Positions 55,297 through 63,758 of a DNA stretch of 64,000 bases are shown here, piece after piece. Positions within the stretch are counted from its first letter, which is position 1. Each line of letters starts with the position of its first letter. A program made the position numbers and the translations under genes. The notes beneath the pieces are model-generated. The model was not told where the DNA came from and ran no database searches. It saw nothing but the letters and a program-made list of their open reading frames with translations. This stretch comes from Rickettsiales bacterium (GTDB lineage: Bacteria; Pseudomonadota; Alphaproteobacteria; Rickettsiales; JABCZZ01), in assembly GCA_035765535.1 (NCBI GenBank), contig DASTXE010000004.1:124001-188000 (forward strand), read 5' to 3'.

Positions 55297-55382
55297 CGTG
55301 GATACGCGGAGGAGTTCTATACGACGACCCCGCGAAGCGAGGGGGTAAGCGTAAGCGAAGGGGGAATCCTTATTCCCCCTTA
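55297..55382. repeat. Dispersed repeat, family 2 copy B
   Basis: Reverse-oriented match to 48672-48756: CGTGGATACGCGGAGGAG, ACGACGACCCCGCGAAGCGA, GGGGGTAAGCG and AAGCGAAGGGGG. It lies directly downstream of the minus-strand FTR1 gene as copy A lies downstream of the PAS gene, so both are 3' elements in the same relation to the upstream gene. Confidence 0.75.
55358..55381 (-). terminator. Hairpin terminator of the FTR1 cassette
   Basis: Perfect 10-bp stem AAGGGGGAAT/ATTCCCCCTT with a 4-base loop, 14 bp past the FTR1 stop. There is no long T-run, so termination efficiency is uncertain. The hairpin is the distal end of repeat family 2. Confidence 0.5.
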
Positions 55383-55395
55383 CAACAATTACTCC

Positions 55396-56238
55396 CTAAG
55401 CCGCATGCGGAGCATGCTGCTTAGGGTGGTGAGATCCACTATGCCCAAACAATCTCATCAGCGTGAAAGTCACGATCAGCGTCACGGCATAAACCATCAC
55501 CTGCAGCACCGTGGGGCGCTCATTATAACCGACCAGCGTATGCAGCGCCTTGCCCATGAGGCTCGTGTCCGAAAGCAGCCAGGACGTGTTCCACGCCGTC
55601 TGCCCGAACGCATTGACGGCCTGCGCCTGCTCGAGGAACGCCACCGCCTGCGCCGCCATGCCTGCAGCCAGCAACGCGAGCAGCCAGCCCGTCACGCGGA
55701 AGAGATGGCGGTTCGGGATATGCAGCAGGCCAAGATACGTCACCGCCGCCACACTTACGCCCATCACAAGGCCGAGCAGCCCGCCCATGACCATCGAGAA
55801 AGCGGAATCCGTGCCGGAAATCGCAATACTATAGAGGAACAGAACGATCTCGGAACCTTCGCGCAGCACTGCAATGCCCACCACAATCGCGAGCGCCATC
55901 AGCGTGCGTTGCCCATGCGCCACGGCTTCACCGATCGCCTTCATCTCCATCGCCATCTCGCGCCCGTGCCGCGCCATCCAGACATTGTGCCAGGTTAACA
56001 TCCCCACCGCGACGGTCAGAATGCCTACGTTGAAATATTCCTGCCCGAAGCCGGAAAGCGCTTCGCTGATCGTGCGCGCAAACAGCGCCACGATGCATGC
56101 GCCGAGCACGCCCGCGCCGATGCCGTAAGCCACCCACAGGCCGCGCCGCGGAACCGAGCGGGTTGCCGCAAGCACAATGCCCACCACAATCCCTGCCTCA
56201 ATGATCTCACGAAATACGATAATCAGCGCAGCCAGCAT
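55396..56238 (-). CDS. FTR1 family high-affinity iron permease
   Basis: 280 residues, seven helices. The two REXXE-type iron motifs are REIIEAG at residues 10-16 and REGSE near 125. The C-terminus is His-rich (HSGSHHPKQHAPH). It imports ferric or ferrous iron with a periplasmic oxidising or carrier partner. It is the last gene of a three-gene Fur-like-box operon: cupredoxin, outer-membrane protein, permease. Confidence 0.93.
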   Translation of the reverse strand: MLAALIIVFREIIEAGIVVGIVLAATRSVPRRGLWVAYGIGAGVLGACIVALFARTISEALSGFGQEYFNVGILTVAVGMLTWHNVWMARHGREMAMEMKAIGEAVAHGQRTLMALAIVVGIAVLREGSEIVLFLYSIAISGTDSAFSMVMGGLLGLVMGVSVAAVTYLGLLHIPNRHLFRVTGWLLALLAAGMAAQAVAFLEQAQAVNAFGQTAWNTSWLLSDTSLMGKALHTLVGYNERPTVLQVMVYAVTLIVTFTLMRLFGHSGSHHPKQHAPHAA

Positions 56239-56250
56239 GGCTTTACTCCC

Positions 56251-56991
56251 TTAGAAGAACATTTCATATTCCAGCTTCAGACGCATCGCGCTGCTGGCCG
56301 AAGCCGTGGAAATCCCCGCGAAATAACCGGCTTCATATTTCAGGCCGGGAATGATCTGGCCGTATGCAATCGGCCCCAGATATTGTTCCTGCTGGTTATA
56401 CGATGCACGGTCGCCCAGCTTGCCGTAACCGCTCTGCAATTCAAGCCCCGGCTGGAAATAATCCTTCCAGCGGTAGCGCGCGTTGATCGCACTGCTGATA
56501 TCGTTACCCGCTTCCGCATGCGAGCCGACTTCACGCTCCGCGCCGATATTGGCAATCGCCGTGATCGGGCCGATGTCTTTCTGCAGCAGCAGCTTCAGCT
56601 CTACGCTGTCGGCCGCATCCGCCTTCGCCGCGAAGTGATAGCTCGCGAGGATACCCGCATCCAGCCAGTATTTGCCCTGCGGCGTCAGCTGGAAAATATT
56701 CTCGAATTCATTCGCCGTATAGTCGATTGGCTGGCCGGGGCCGCGCTCGAACGTCGCAAAATACACTTCCGTCGCCCAGAAATCGGTCGGCGCATAACCC
56801 ACAGAGAACTGATGTTCCTGAATGGCGTTCTTGGACTTGTCGGAATCGAACGTATCGGTCCCGGCATATTCAATCTCTGCCTCCCCTTTCACAACGTCCG
56901 GTGAGTATACTTTGCCGTCAATAGCGTGGGCGGCGGCGGGAAGCATGAAGAATCCGGCAATCAGGCCTGCGATTCGTTTGTGAGAGAGCAT
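56251..56991 (-). CDS. Predicted outer-membrane protein of the iron cassette
   Basis: 246 residues. Signal peptide (cleavage after HAIDG, about residue 24), beta-rich alternating strands (EAEIEYAGTDTFDS, HQFSVGYAPTDFWATEVYFATF, LKLLLQKDIGPITAIANIGAE) and a terminal Phe (MRLKLEYEMFF), as in outer-membrane barrels. It sits between cupredoxin and FTR1 genes in an apparent operon, so it may be a porin or anchoring protein for iron uptake. Family not known. Confidence 0.7.
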   Translation of the reverse strand: MLSHKRIAGLIAGFFMLPAAAHAIDGKVYSPDVVKGEAEIEYAGTDTFDSDKSKNAIQEHQFSVGYAPTDFWATEVYFATFERGPGQPIDYTANEFENIFQLTPQGKYWLDAGILASYHFAAKADAADSVELKLLLQKDIGPITAIANIGAEREVGSHAEAGNDISSAINARYRWKDYFQPGLELQSGYGKLGDRASYNQQEQYLGPIAYGQIIPGLKYEAGYFAGISTASASSAMRLKLEYEMFF

Positions 56992-57027
56992 CGGTAGTCT
57001 ATCCTGTTACTAAAGTTACTAATCAAA

Positions 57028-57366
57028 TTACTGCGCGACGAGCGTGCCGGTCGTGCTGCGGTGGAAATCGTCGAAGAACGTATATTTCCCCGGCTCCAGC
57101 GGACCGACATACACAGTCGCCTTACTGCCGGGAGTGATGATCTTCTCGCGGTTCAGATCGCTGCTTTCAAATTCCGCCACGCCCGTGTTTTCGTTCTTCA
57201 CGGTGAGCTTCACCTTCTCATGCGCCGGAATCGAAAGTTCTTTCGGGGAAAACGCCTGGTCTTTAAGCGTGAGGGTAAAAACCTTTTCGCCATCAGCATG
57301 CGCGGCAACACCCCATGTGAGAGCGGCGATCAGCGCGGCGCAGGCAAGCCTGTTTGTGCGGTTCAT
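57028..57366 (-). CDS. Periplasmic cupredoxin-like protein
   Basis: 112 residues. Signal peptide ending AAHA. The mature part is a cupredoxin fold (FTLTLKDQAFSPKELSIPAHEKVKLTV, FESSDLNREKIITPG, YTFFDDFH), as in the EfeO-type N-terminal domain and FtrB-like partners of FTR1 permeases. Residues in place of the usual copper ligands (Glu, Asp, Phe) suggest iron or no copper binding. ATG 57366 has AAGGAA upstream. Confidence 0.82.
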   Translation of the reverse strand: MNRTNRLACAALIAALTWGVAAHADGEKVFTLTLKDQAFSPKELSIPAHEKVKLTVKNENTGVAEFESSDLNREKIITPGSKATVYVGPLEPGKYTFFDDFHRSTTGTLVAQ

Positions 57367-57396
57367 TGCGGTCAATTCCTTGAATTACTAATAAGC

Positions 57397-57447
57397 GAAT
57401 AATAATTATTCTTACTATACACTATTCGCAATTAATAATCATTCTTA
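57397..57447. promoter_or_regulatory. Two Fur-like boxes over the iron-cassette promoter
   Basis: GAATAATAATTATTC (57397-57411) is a near-perfect AT palindrome with the NATAAT/ATTATN pattern of Fur sites. A second, weaker one is AATTAATAATCATTCTTA (57430-57447). A minus-strand -10-like TATAGT (57415-57420) lies between them, so a bound repressor would block the promoter. Iron control is inferred. Confidence 0.55.
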
Positions 57448-57560
57448 AGGAAAAGGCAAGGAGTTTTTTGCTCCTTACTTTAGAAACAATGAATAGCTCT
57501 GAATTTACTTCTTACATTATTAGATAAAAAGAATGCCGCATAAGCAATTAAAATATAACA

Positions 57561-58637
57561 TTATTTTATGAGGCGCAAAAGCGATTTATTATCCTGCAAC
57601 CCGTAAAGAACCTGCAGATCATTGCGCTCACTATTTAATAAGCGCTGGAATTCATCCATACCATATTCAAGATCTTTAATGTGCAAATCTATTATTTTTG
57701 GAAATAACTGAGGCTCTTCATAAGCAAAATCTGTCTCTTCAGGCTCTCGTGTTCTCCAACCAAGGCTTGAAATTTGCTTCCAAAGATACTGGCTTTGATT
57801 TTTACTCAAATATCCCTTCTCTCCTGCTTGATAGAGTAAAGATTGCATTGATACTTTCCATCGAGCTTTTAATCGTGCAAGCCGCTCGAGTGTGATTCGT
57901 CCGCCAATAAGATCATTTCTCAATTCCTTCTCAGGAACTAAAAGCTCCGCTGCAAAAATATTAGCTTCATCCTCAATATTATCAGTAGGCACACGATGCA
58001 TAATTATGTGTCCTAGTTCATGAGCCAATGAGAATCTCATTCTATCAGCAGTAATAGCTCTATTTAGAAATATACAAGGTGGTAAATCACGCAAACGCAT
58101 TGTTACACCATCGATAGCCGCATCAAAATTACACCACACGACGTAAATCCCTGCCTGCTCAACACATTCTGTAAGATTACTAATAGGTCCGGGAGGAAGT
58201 AACCACGCATTTCGAATCTTCCTTGCAATTTCCTTGGGACCACCGCCTTCATCAACATCAATCCAAGGCAATGGCAGTACAGCCTTTGTTTCTACTGCTG
58301 CCAACATTTTACGAATATGAATAAGTCGCAGATTAAGCTCAGCATGAATTCGTTTTAGAGCACCTTCTCTAACACTCTCTTTTTTGCGATGCATTGGATG
58401 AACACTGAGAGGCAAACCAGCCATGTTGTCGGACTGGTAAAAAAATGGTACGGGGAACGCCAGCACCTCAGCAATACGGCTGACATTCTCATAAGAAGGC
58501 CCGTCGGGAAGTAAGCCATTTTCTATTCTTGAATAATGCCCCTGATTCAAGCCCGCAGACTCTGCAACTTCTGCCTGACTCTTATCCCGATACTGCCTCG
58601 CTAAAAGTAATAATGTGTGATTGAATTTTTCTTGCAT
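57561..58637 (-). CDS. XRE-family regulator fused to ImmA/IrrE peptidase
   Basis: 358 residues. A helix-turn-helix covers about 8-60 (RDKSQAEVAESAGLNQGHYSRIENG). A helical linker leads to an M78-type zinc peptidase with SLAHELGHIIMH near residues 200-212 (HExxH) and DIEDEANIFAAELLVP (third ligand Glu-like). Such proteins cut or sense partners to derepress mobile elements, or act as antitoxins/regulators in toxin-antitoxin and phage-defence pairs. Its ATG shares one base with the stop of the 206-residue gene upstream. The DNA is clearly more AT-rich than the surroundings. Confidence 0.88.
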   Translation of the reverse strand: MQEKFNHTLLLLARQYRDKSQAEVAESAGLNQGHYSRIENGLLPDGPSYENVSRIAEVLAFPVPFFYQSDNMAGLPLSVHPMHRKKESVREGALKRIHAELNLRLIHIRKMLAAVETKAVLPLPWIDVDEGGGPKEIARKIRNAWLLPPGPISNLTECVEQAGIYVVWCNFDAAIDGVTMRLRDLPPCIFLNRAITADRMRFSLAHELGHIIMHRVPTDNIEDEANIFAAELLVPEKELRNDLIGGRITLERLARLKARWKVSMQSLLYQAGEKGYLSKNQSQYLWKQISSLGWRTREPEETDFAYEEPQLFPKIIDLHIKDLEYGMDEFQRLLNSERNDLQVLYGLQDNKSLLRLIK

Positions 58638-59257
58638 TATTCCCCTTCCTTCGCGTTGGGCGTATCATCTTTTTTCTTGATGGTCTTGTCTTTTTTAACA
58701 GTAGCAAGATCGGCGACAGAAACTTTGGGTTTGCCCTTGAACTCCAGAATTTCCCCCTGCGCAACTTCGGTTACCTCATCGAACGAAAAGTGCCACAGAT
58801 GAGTCTTTTTTTCCCTTGCAACAATGCCAGCCCAGGAAATTTCTGTTTCCAACGGATTAAGAACGTAACATGCCTCTACACGTTGATGCCCTTCGAATCC
58901 AAACAGATCAGATTCGTGTTCGTGAAACATATCTGCAAGGGCCGTCCGAATATTCCTAGAGCGGAGGCTAATGTCTGCTTTTTTAAACCGCATGAAGACC
59001 GTGTCATCGAATACAAACGACACCGTGTCAAAATGATGAAAAACCTTAGCGCCTTTATCATCCGCAAAAAGTTCTATTGCTTTCTGAACGGTCGCCTCCC
59101 ATATCACATGAGCGCGTGTTGACTTACGACGCCAAATACCACTATCAGGATGAAGATCACGGGCATTCCATCCATAGTTGATAGCTTCCAGTATTTTTTT
59201 GCTGCGATTATTCTTAGCGAGAATCAGTTTAATATGGCTTTTAATCGGCTTCGGCAT
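58637..59257 (-). CDS. Uncharacterised partner of the XRE-ImmA protein
   Basis: 206 residues, not recognised. N-terminal basic helix (IKSHIKLILAKNNRSKKILE), a compact alpha/beta core (about 40-165; HHFDTVSFVFDDTVFMRFKKADIS, WAGIVAREKKTHLWHFSF) and a Lys/Asp-rich tail. It starts just after a palindromic operator and overlaps the XRE-ImmA gene (TAATG), the gene order of many toxin-antitoxin loci. RosmerTA and similar XRE/zinc-peptidase pairs are possible analogues. Whether it is toxin, antitoxin or substrate is unknown. Confidence 0.65.
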   Translation of the reverse strand: MPKPIKSHIKLILAKNNRSKKILEAINYGWNARDLHPDSGIWRRKSTRAHVIWEATVQKAIELFADDKGAKVFHHFDTVSFVFDDTVFMRFKKADISLRSRNIRTALADMFHEHESDLFGFEGHQRVEACYVLNPLETEISWAGIVAREKKTHLWHFSFDEVTEVAQGEILEFKGKPKVSVADLATVKKDKTIKKKDDTPNAKEGE

Positions 59258-59265
59258 TTTTCGTT

Positions 59266-59293
59266 CCTTATTAAGATTAAGACTTAAATAAGG
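59266..59293 (-). promoter_or_regulatory. Inverted-repeat operator of the XRE-ImmA pair
   Basis: CCTTATTAAG-N7-CTTAAATAAGG, a 10/11-bp inverted repeat overlapping the ribosome-binding AAGGAA 7 bases before the ATG at 59257. Size and place suit an XRE autorepressor site. Confidence 0.6.
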
Positions 59294-59375
59294 ATATCAG
59301 GATTTTTTCCAAATTCAATACCAAATTATGCGTCATTATATGCGTCGCCATTTTATACAGATAGCATTGCCCCCA

Positions 59376-59687
59376 TTACCGTCCCGCACCCATCGGGTTA
59401 GGATTAGACGGCGCCGTCCCCGCCTCATTCCCACGCGGCTGGTTCATGTTATTGGGCATAGGGTAAGGAACCGCCGGAGCATAGTAATAATACACATCAT
59501 GCTTTTTATCCCCGCAGCCTTCCTTGCGGTGCGCGTAAGGCACATGCCGCAAATCGCCGTTACCGGCATCGCGCAGCTTTGCAATGGAATTGTCTTTCGG
59601 CTGGCAGTCATCACTGTCCAGATCGTTCGCCAGCGCCCCGCCCGCCAACGCCAGGCACGCCATCACAACTGGAATAAACGCCTTCAT
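59376..59687 (-). CDS. Small secreted hypothetical protein
   Basis: 103 residues. Signal peptide MKAFIPVVMACLALAGGALA; a short acidic start with Cys, a CGDKK segment (two Cys could pair), a YYYY run and a Pro/Asn/Gly-rich end. GGGAGGGCG precedes the ATG. No family recognised. Confidence 0.6.
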   Translation of the reverse strand: MKAFIPVVMACLALAGGALANDLDSDDCQPKDNSIAKLRDAGNGDLRHVPYAHRKEGCGDKKHDVYYYYAPAVPYPMPNNMNQPRGNEAGTAPSNPNPMGAGR

Positions 59688-59818
59688 AACGCCCTCCCTC
59701 AAGACAGATCATCATACTGGAATCCCTGACATTATAGACCTTACAGCGTGAATGCCTAGCCAAAACATGCCGGAAACGCTATGATAGGCTGACCCAAAGG
59801 AGCCGGAAAAGACCGTAC

Positions 59819-61324
59819 ATGGATGAACCCACAGAGCTGACCCCGTTGCGCGAACAGATCGAAGGCTTTCGCGATGCTTTCAAAACCCTGACAAATACCA
59901 AGCAGGAAGAGGAATCCGGCATCCATCCGGTCATCATCAACGGCCAGTGCCGCGGTGTACGGCTCGGCAAATACACACCCTGCACGGAAGACTCCATCTG
60001 CCTCATGGCAGGCACACATCATTATGAAATCGCAGGCTGGCAGGGCATCAAAAACGTGCTGGACGCATGGCGGGCCGAAGGGCCCTATGAAGGCCGCAAC
60101 CCTCTCTCGGCACGCCGTTTCATGCCTGACGCCAAAGGTGATATCTACCTGATGTTCGGCGGCGAGGAAGAACAGATGGACGCGTATTTCAAGCGCCTGC
60201 TGGATGAAAGCAAACCCTCCATCACCCCGGATGAAGCCGCGAGCTACCGCAACACGATCGAAGGTGTGAACCGCAACCGCGTCCCGGCAACGGTGAAAGG
60301 CACCCTGAAAACACGCTCGCATGAAATACTTGCTCACGATTACAAAGAGCTGGAGCGCGAGGTGTACAGCAAATGCAAAACCGTGATCGACTTCCACGGC
60401 ATGTCGCAGCACTCCAGCCCGGTCGCCCTGCCCTATGCGGGCAAGCTCGATGAAAGCAATGAAGCCGTGGAAGCAGAGATGAAAGAGATCGGCCCGCTGC
60501 TGCTTTCCATGGGGGCTTCCACCGTCATTCCCGGCTCACATGCGGGCGACGATATGCGCGATACACGCTTTCTGGTCGAGCGCCCAACGGCAGGGGACGA
60601 AGACAAAGTCCGCATGACGTATGAATGCGGCGGCCCCAATCTCGACCCGAAAGTCTGGGAACATGCAGGCAAGGCCGGGCTCGCGGCGCTCGAATATTGC
60701 CTGGGCATTCCCGCCAAAGGCCCGCAAAGCCTGTTCTTTGAAGGCAACGAGCGCCCCGTTTCGGGTATGCTGCAGGTCTTTTCCGATATTATTCACTTCT
60801 ACACGCCCGGTTCGCCGAAGGCAGCAAACAATCCACCCGGATATGTGCCGGAAAACCTGCCGCCGGGGGAATGGGGAGAAAAAGTCCGCCTGCTCAACGG
60901 CCATGTGATGGATGCGACCACGCAGGCCAGAGTCGCCGCAAAACTGGAAGAAGAAGGCGGCCTGCAACTAGCAGATATTCTGCCGGGACAGCTCGCCAAT
61001 GGTGCGTTTGTCCGGCAGGGAACGCCGATCGCCTATACGGAAAAAGGCGGGGAAATCGTGATCCTGCGCGCGCCCTGCGACGGCAATACGTTTATGGCCC
61101 CGCTCGATGGGCAATATCCCCAGAACGACCCGACCTATCTGCTCTTCATGACACAGCAGCAGCATCTTGTAAAACCCGTTCCCGGACGCAAAGATGAAGT
61201 GCACGTGGTCGACCCTGAGGAAAAAACATTTATTATAGAGCCTAAAGCAACAACGCCGGATCTTGCGGAGTTGGCAAAGCTCACGCGACGAGCGGCGGCT
61301 GACCAAAATCCCTATTCCCGTTAG
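59819..61324 (+). CDS. Succinylglutamate desuccinylase/aspartoacylase family hydrolase
   Basis: 501 residues, larger than AstE/ASPA (about 320). Zinc motif GTHHYE near 67-71 (HxxE), NRNRVPAT near 142 (substrate arginine), VIDFHG near 189 (third zinc ligand) and YECGG near 268 (catalytic Glu) match M14-type deacylases. The C-terminal 200 residues contain a barrel-sandwich segment typical of the family (DGNTFMAPLDGQYPQ). The substrate is unknown. It ends in a 3-base tail-to-tail overlap with the FAD gene. Confidence 0.8.
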   Translation: MDEPTELTPLREQIEGFRDAFKTLTNTKQEEESGIHPVIINGQCRGVRLGKYTPCTEDSICLMAGTHHYEIAGWQGIKNVLDAWRAEGPYEGRNPLSARRFMPDAKGDIYLMFGGEEEQMDAYFKRLLDESKPSITPDEAASYRNTIEGVNRNRVPATVKGTLKTRSHEILAHDYKELEREVYSKCKTVIDFHGMSQHSSPVALPYAGKLDESNEAVEAEMKEIGPLLLSMGASTVIPGSHAGDDMRDTRFLVERPTAGDEDKVRMTYECGGPNLDPKVWEHAGKAGLAALEYCLGIPAKGPQSLFFEGNERPVSGMLQVFSDIIHFYTPGSPKAANNPPGYVPENLPPGEWGEKVRLLNGHVMDATTQARVAAKLEEEGGLQLADILPGQLANGAFVRQGTPIAYTEKGGEIVILRAPCDGNTFMAPLDGQYPQNDPTYLLFMTQQQHLVKPVPGRKDEVHVVDPEEKTFIIEPKATTPDLAELAKLTRRAAADQNPYSR

Positions 61325-62943
61325 GCGGATGCCAGAATATCCTGTGCAATCGCTTCGGCGATCCTGATGCCGTCCACGCCAGCGGAAAGAATGCCGCCCG
61401 CATAGCCCGCCCCTTCCCCGGCAGGAAAGAGCCCCTTCGTGTTCAGGCTCTGGAAGCTGTCGTCGCGCTTGATGCGGATGGGCGACGAGGTACGCGTCTC
61501 CACGCCCGTCATCACGGCATCTGCCATGTCATAGCCTTTGATCTGCTTGCCGAACGCAGGCAGCGCCTCGCGGATCGCCTCGATGGCAAAATCCGGCAGG
61601 CACTGGGAAAGGTCCGTCGGCGTGACGCCCGGCTTATAGGAAGGAATCACTTCGCCGAGTTTGGTGGAAGGGCGCTTCGCCAGAAAATCCCCCACCAACT
61701 GCGCCGGAGCTTTATAATTGCTGCCCCCGGCCACAAACGCGGCCGACTCCCATTTGCGCTGGAAATCGATGCCTGCAAGCGGCCCGCCGGGATAGTCCAC
61801 TTCCGGCGTGATGCTCACCACAATCCCTGAATTGGCATTGCGCTCCGCGCGCGAATACTGGCTCATCCCGTTCGTCACGACACGGTTTTCTTCCGAGGTC
61901 GCCGCCACCACCGTGCCGCCCGGGCACATGCAGAAACTATAGACCGCACGGCCATTGCCCGCATGATGCACGAGCTTATAATCCGCCGCGCCCAGAATCG
62001 GGTTGCCCGCGCAGGCGCCGAACCGCGCCACATCAATAATCGACTGCGGATGCTCGATGCGCACACCGATGGAAAACGGCTTCGCCTCCACATAGACACC
62101 GCGATCCAGCAGCATCTGGAATGTATCGCGCGAACTATGGCCCACCGCCAGCGCCACATGATCGGCTTCAATATACTCACCGTTCGCAAGCGTCACCCCG
62201 CACACGCGCCGCTCGCCGTTCTTATCCGTCTGGATATCGATATCCGTCACGCGCGACTGGAAGCGGTATTCCCCGCCGAGCGATTCAATCGTCGCGCGGA
62301 TATTCTCCACCATCTTCACCAGGCGGAACGTACCGATATGCGGATGCGCTTCGGTCAGAATCTCCTCCGGCGCTTCCGCCTTCACGAATTCCGTCAATAC
62401 CTTGCGGCCCAGATGGCGCGGGTCCTTGATCTGGCTGTAGAGCTTGCCGTCGGAAAACGTACCCGCTCCGCCCTCGCCGAACTGCACGTTGGACTCCGTC
62501 GTGAGAATCGACTGTCGCCACAGCCGCCATGTATCTTTTGTACGCTCACGCACGACCTTGCCGCGCTCAAGGATAATAGGCCTGAACCCCATCTGCGCGA
62601 GGATCAGCGCCACAAACAGCCCGCACGGCCCCGCGCCGATCACAAGCGGGCGCTTCGCCAGATTCGCCGGAGCCCTGCCCACAAACTTATATTCCAGATC
62701 CGGCGTAGGGTTGACATCCTTATCTTTGGCAAAACGCTTGAGAATGGAAGCTTCGTCCTTCACTTCCACATCGAGCGAATAGACGAGCAGAATCGAGGAT
62801 TTCCGGCGCGCATCATGCGCCCGACGGAACACCGTGCAGGAAAGCAACTCCTGCGGTTTCAGGCCGAGCTTGGCACTCGCAGCTAAAGCAATCGCTTCCG
62901 GCGGATGGTCGAGCGGCAATCGTATTTCAGTCAGACGGATCAT
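61321..62943 (-). CDS. Uncharacterised FAD-dependent dehydrogenase (COG2509 type)
   Basis: 540 residues. FAD-binding VIGAGPCGLFVALILAQMG near 98 and the strand ending PIILERG, then NVQFGEGGAGTFSDGKLYSQI, and a C-terminal GLFPAGEGAGYAGGILSAGVDG that closes the flavin site. The N-terminal 90 residues are the usual extra domain. It is in the HI0933-like/COG2509 group of unknown substrate. Cytoplasmic. Confidence 0.9.
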   Translation of the reverse strand: MIRLTEIRLPLDHPPEAIALAASAKLGLKPQELLSCTVFRRAHDARRKSSILLVYSLDVEVKDEASILKRFAKDKDVNPTPDLEYKFVGRAPANLAKRPLVIGAGPCGLFVALILAQMGFRPIILERGKVVRERTKDTWRLWRQSILTTESNVQFGEGGAGTFSDGKLYSQIKDPRHLGRKVLTEFVKAEAPEEILTEAHPHIGTFRLVKMVENIRATIESLGGEYRFQSRVTDIDIQTDKNGERRVCGVTLANGEYIEADHVALAVGHSSRDTFQMLLDRGVYVEAKPFSIGVRIEHPQSIIDVARFGACAGNPILGAADYKLVHHAGNGRAVYSFCMCPGGTVVAATSEENRVVTNGMSQYSRAERNANSGIVVSITPEVDYPGGPLAGIDFQRKWESAAFVAGGSNYKAPAQLVGDFLAKRPSTKLGEVIPSYKPGVTPTDLSQCLPDFAIEAIREALPAFGKQIKGYDMADAVMTGVETRTSSPIRIKRDDSFQSLNTKGLFPAGEGAGYAGGILSAGVDGIRIAEAIAQDILASA

Positions 62944-63012
62944 GCGACAGGCTTATATCGTAGAAACGGGGGGACAGGCAAGGAGGATAAAACCCTGTAA
63001 TAATTTATGGTA

Positions 63013-63028
63013 TTAACAATATATTAAC
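63013..63028 (+). promoter_or_regulatory. CtrA-type binding site
   Basis: TTAACAATATATTAAC fits TTAA-N7-TTAAC. It is 47 bp upstream of the ATG at 63075, a usual position for CtrA-activated promoters. Only a weak -10-like TAGAAT follows. Confidence 0.55.
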
Positions 63029-63074
63029 CATAACGGCATAGAATGTACTCAACCTAAAATAGAAAGATAGTAAG

Positions 63075-63752
63075 ATGACGGAATTAGTACAAATCACTGG
63101 CTTGGAAGGCGCTTCCGATTTTCCGAACATAACGGAACAGCAGAAAGCCAGAATCCTGAACAGGGCACTCTACTGGATGTCCGGAAAAGGCCCGACAGAT
63201 GATTGTTCATTCCTACAAGCCAGATGGAGTGAATATGCAGATAAAAATAAGCTTACAGCAGAACAGAAAGCGGAAGACTTGCCGATCATGTTACAGCAAC
63301 TGATAAACAGCGCCTACCAGCAACGAGGCAGACCAATAATTTCCGTATATCGCAATATACGAAGCTCAGCACCCAATGAAACAATTGACGATCCTGACGA
63401 AGCAAGGAGATTACGCGAGACTTTAGCCCCACAGCTTCTGCCTTTACTGGAAAGAATGGAACGCGGTGAAGTAGATCCGCGTGACGTGCTGGCAACCGCA
63501 ATGGCCATAGGCACGCTTTCAAATGATACGAATTTCCGCATGGGTTCCGGTGACATTCTGACTCCGGCAGGTCAAGGTTATGCCGGAGCGGCAATAGCAG
63601 ACGCATATAGTGTCATCGACAGAGGCGCCGCCATACCGGAAAGATTCAATCGCGATAAAACTGTTGCAGATATTTTAAGAGAAAAGGCGCAACGGGGGAC
63701 ACACACCGCGCGCGCAGCACTACCCCCATCCGACGAAGGACATCGCCGCTAA
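63075..63752 (+). CDS. Orphan cytoplasmic protein under a CtrA-type site
   Basis: 225 residues, hydrophilic and largely helical, not recognised. Repeated helical stretches (EQQKARILNRALYWMSG, LTAEQKAEDLPIMLQQLINSAYQQ, EARRLRETLAPQLLPLLERMERGE) and a Gly-rich segment (MGSGDILTPAGQGYAGAAIADAY) are visible, with a basic C-terminus ending HRR. The basic hydrophilic tail is compatible with a type IV secretion signal, but that is speculation. Convergent with the AAA ATPase. Confidence 0.6.
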   Translation: MTELVQITGLEGASDFPNITEQQKARILNRALYWMSGKGPTDDCSFLQARWSEYADKNKLTAEQKAEDLPIMLQQLINSAYQQRGRPIISVYRNIRSSAPNETIDDPDEARRLRETLAPQLLPLLERMERGEVDPRDVLATAMAIGTLSNDTNFRMGSGDILTPAGQGYAGAAIADAYSVIDRGAAIPERFNRDKTVADILREKAQRGTHTARAALPPSDEGHRR

Positions 63753-63758
63753 GTCAGA

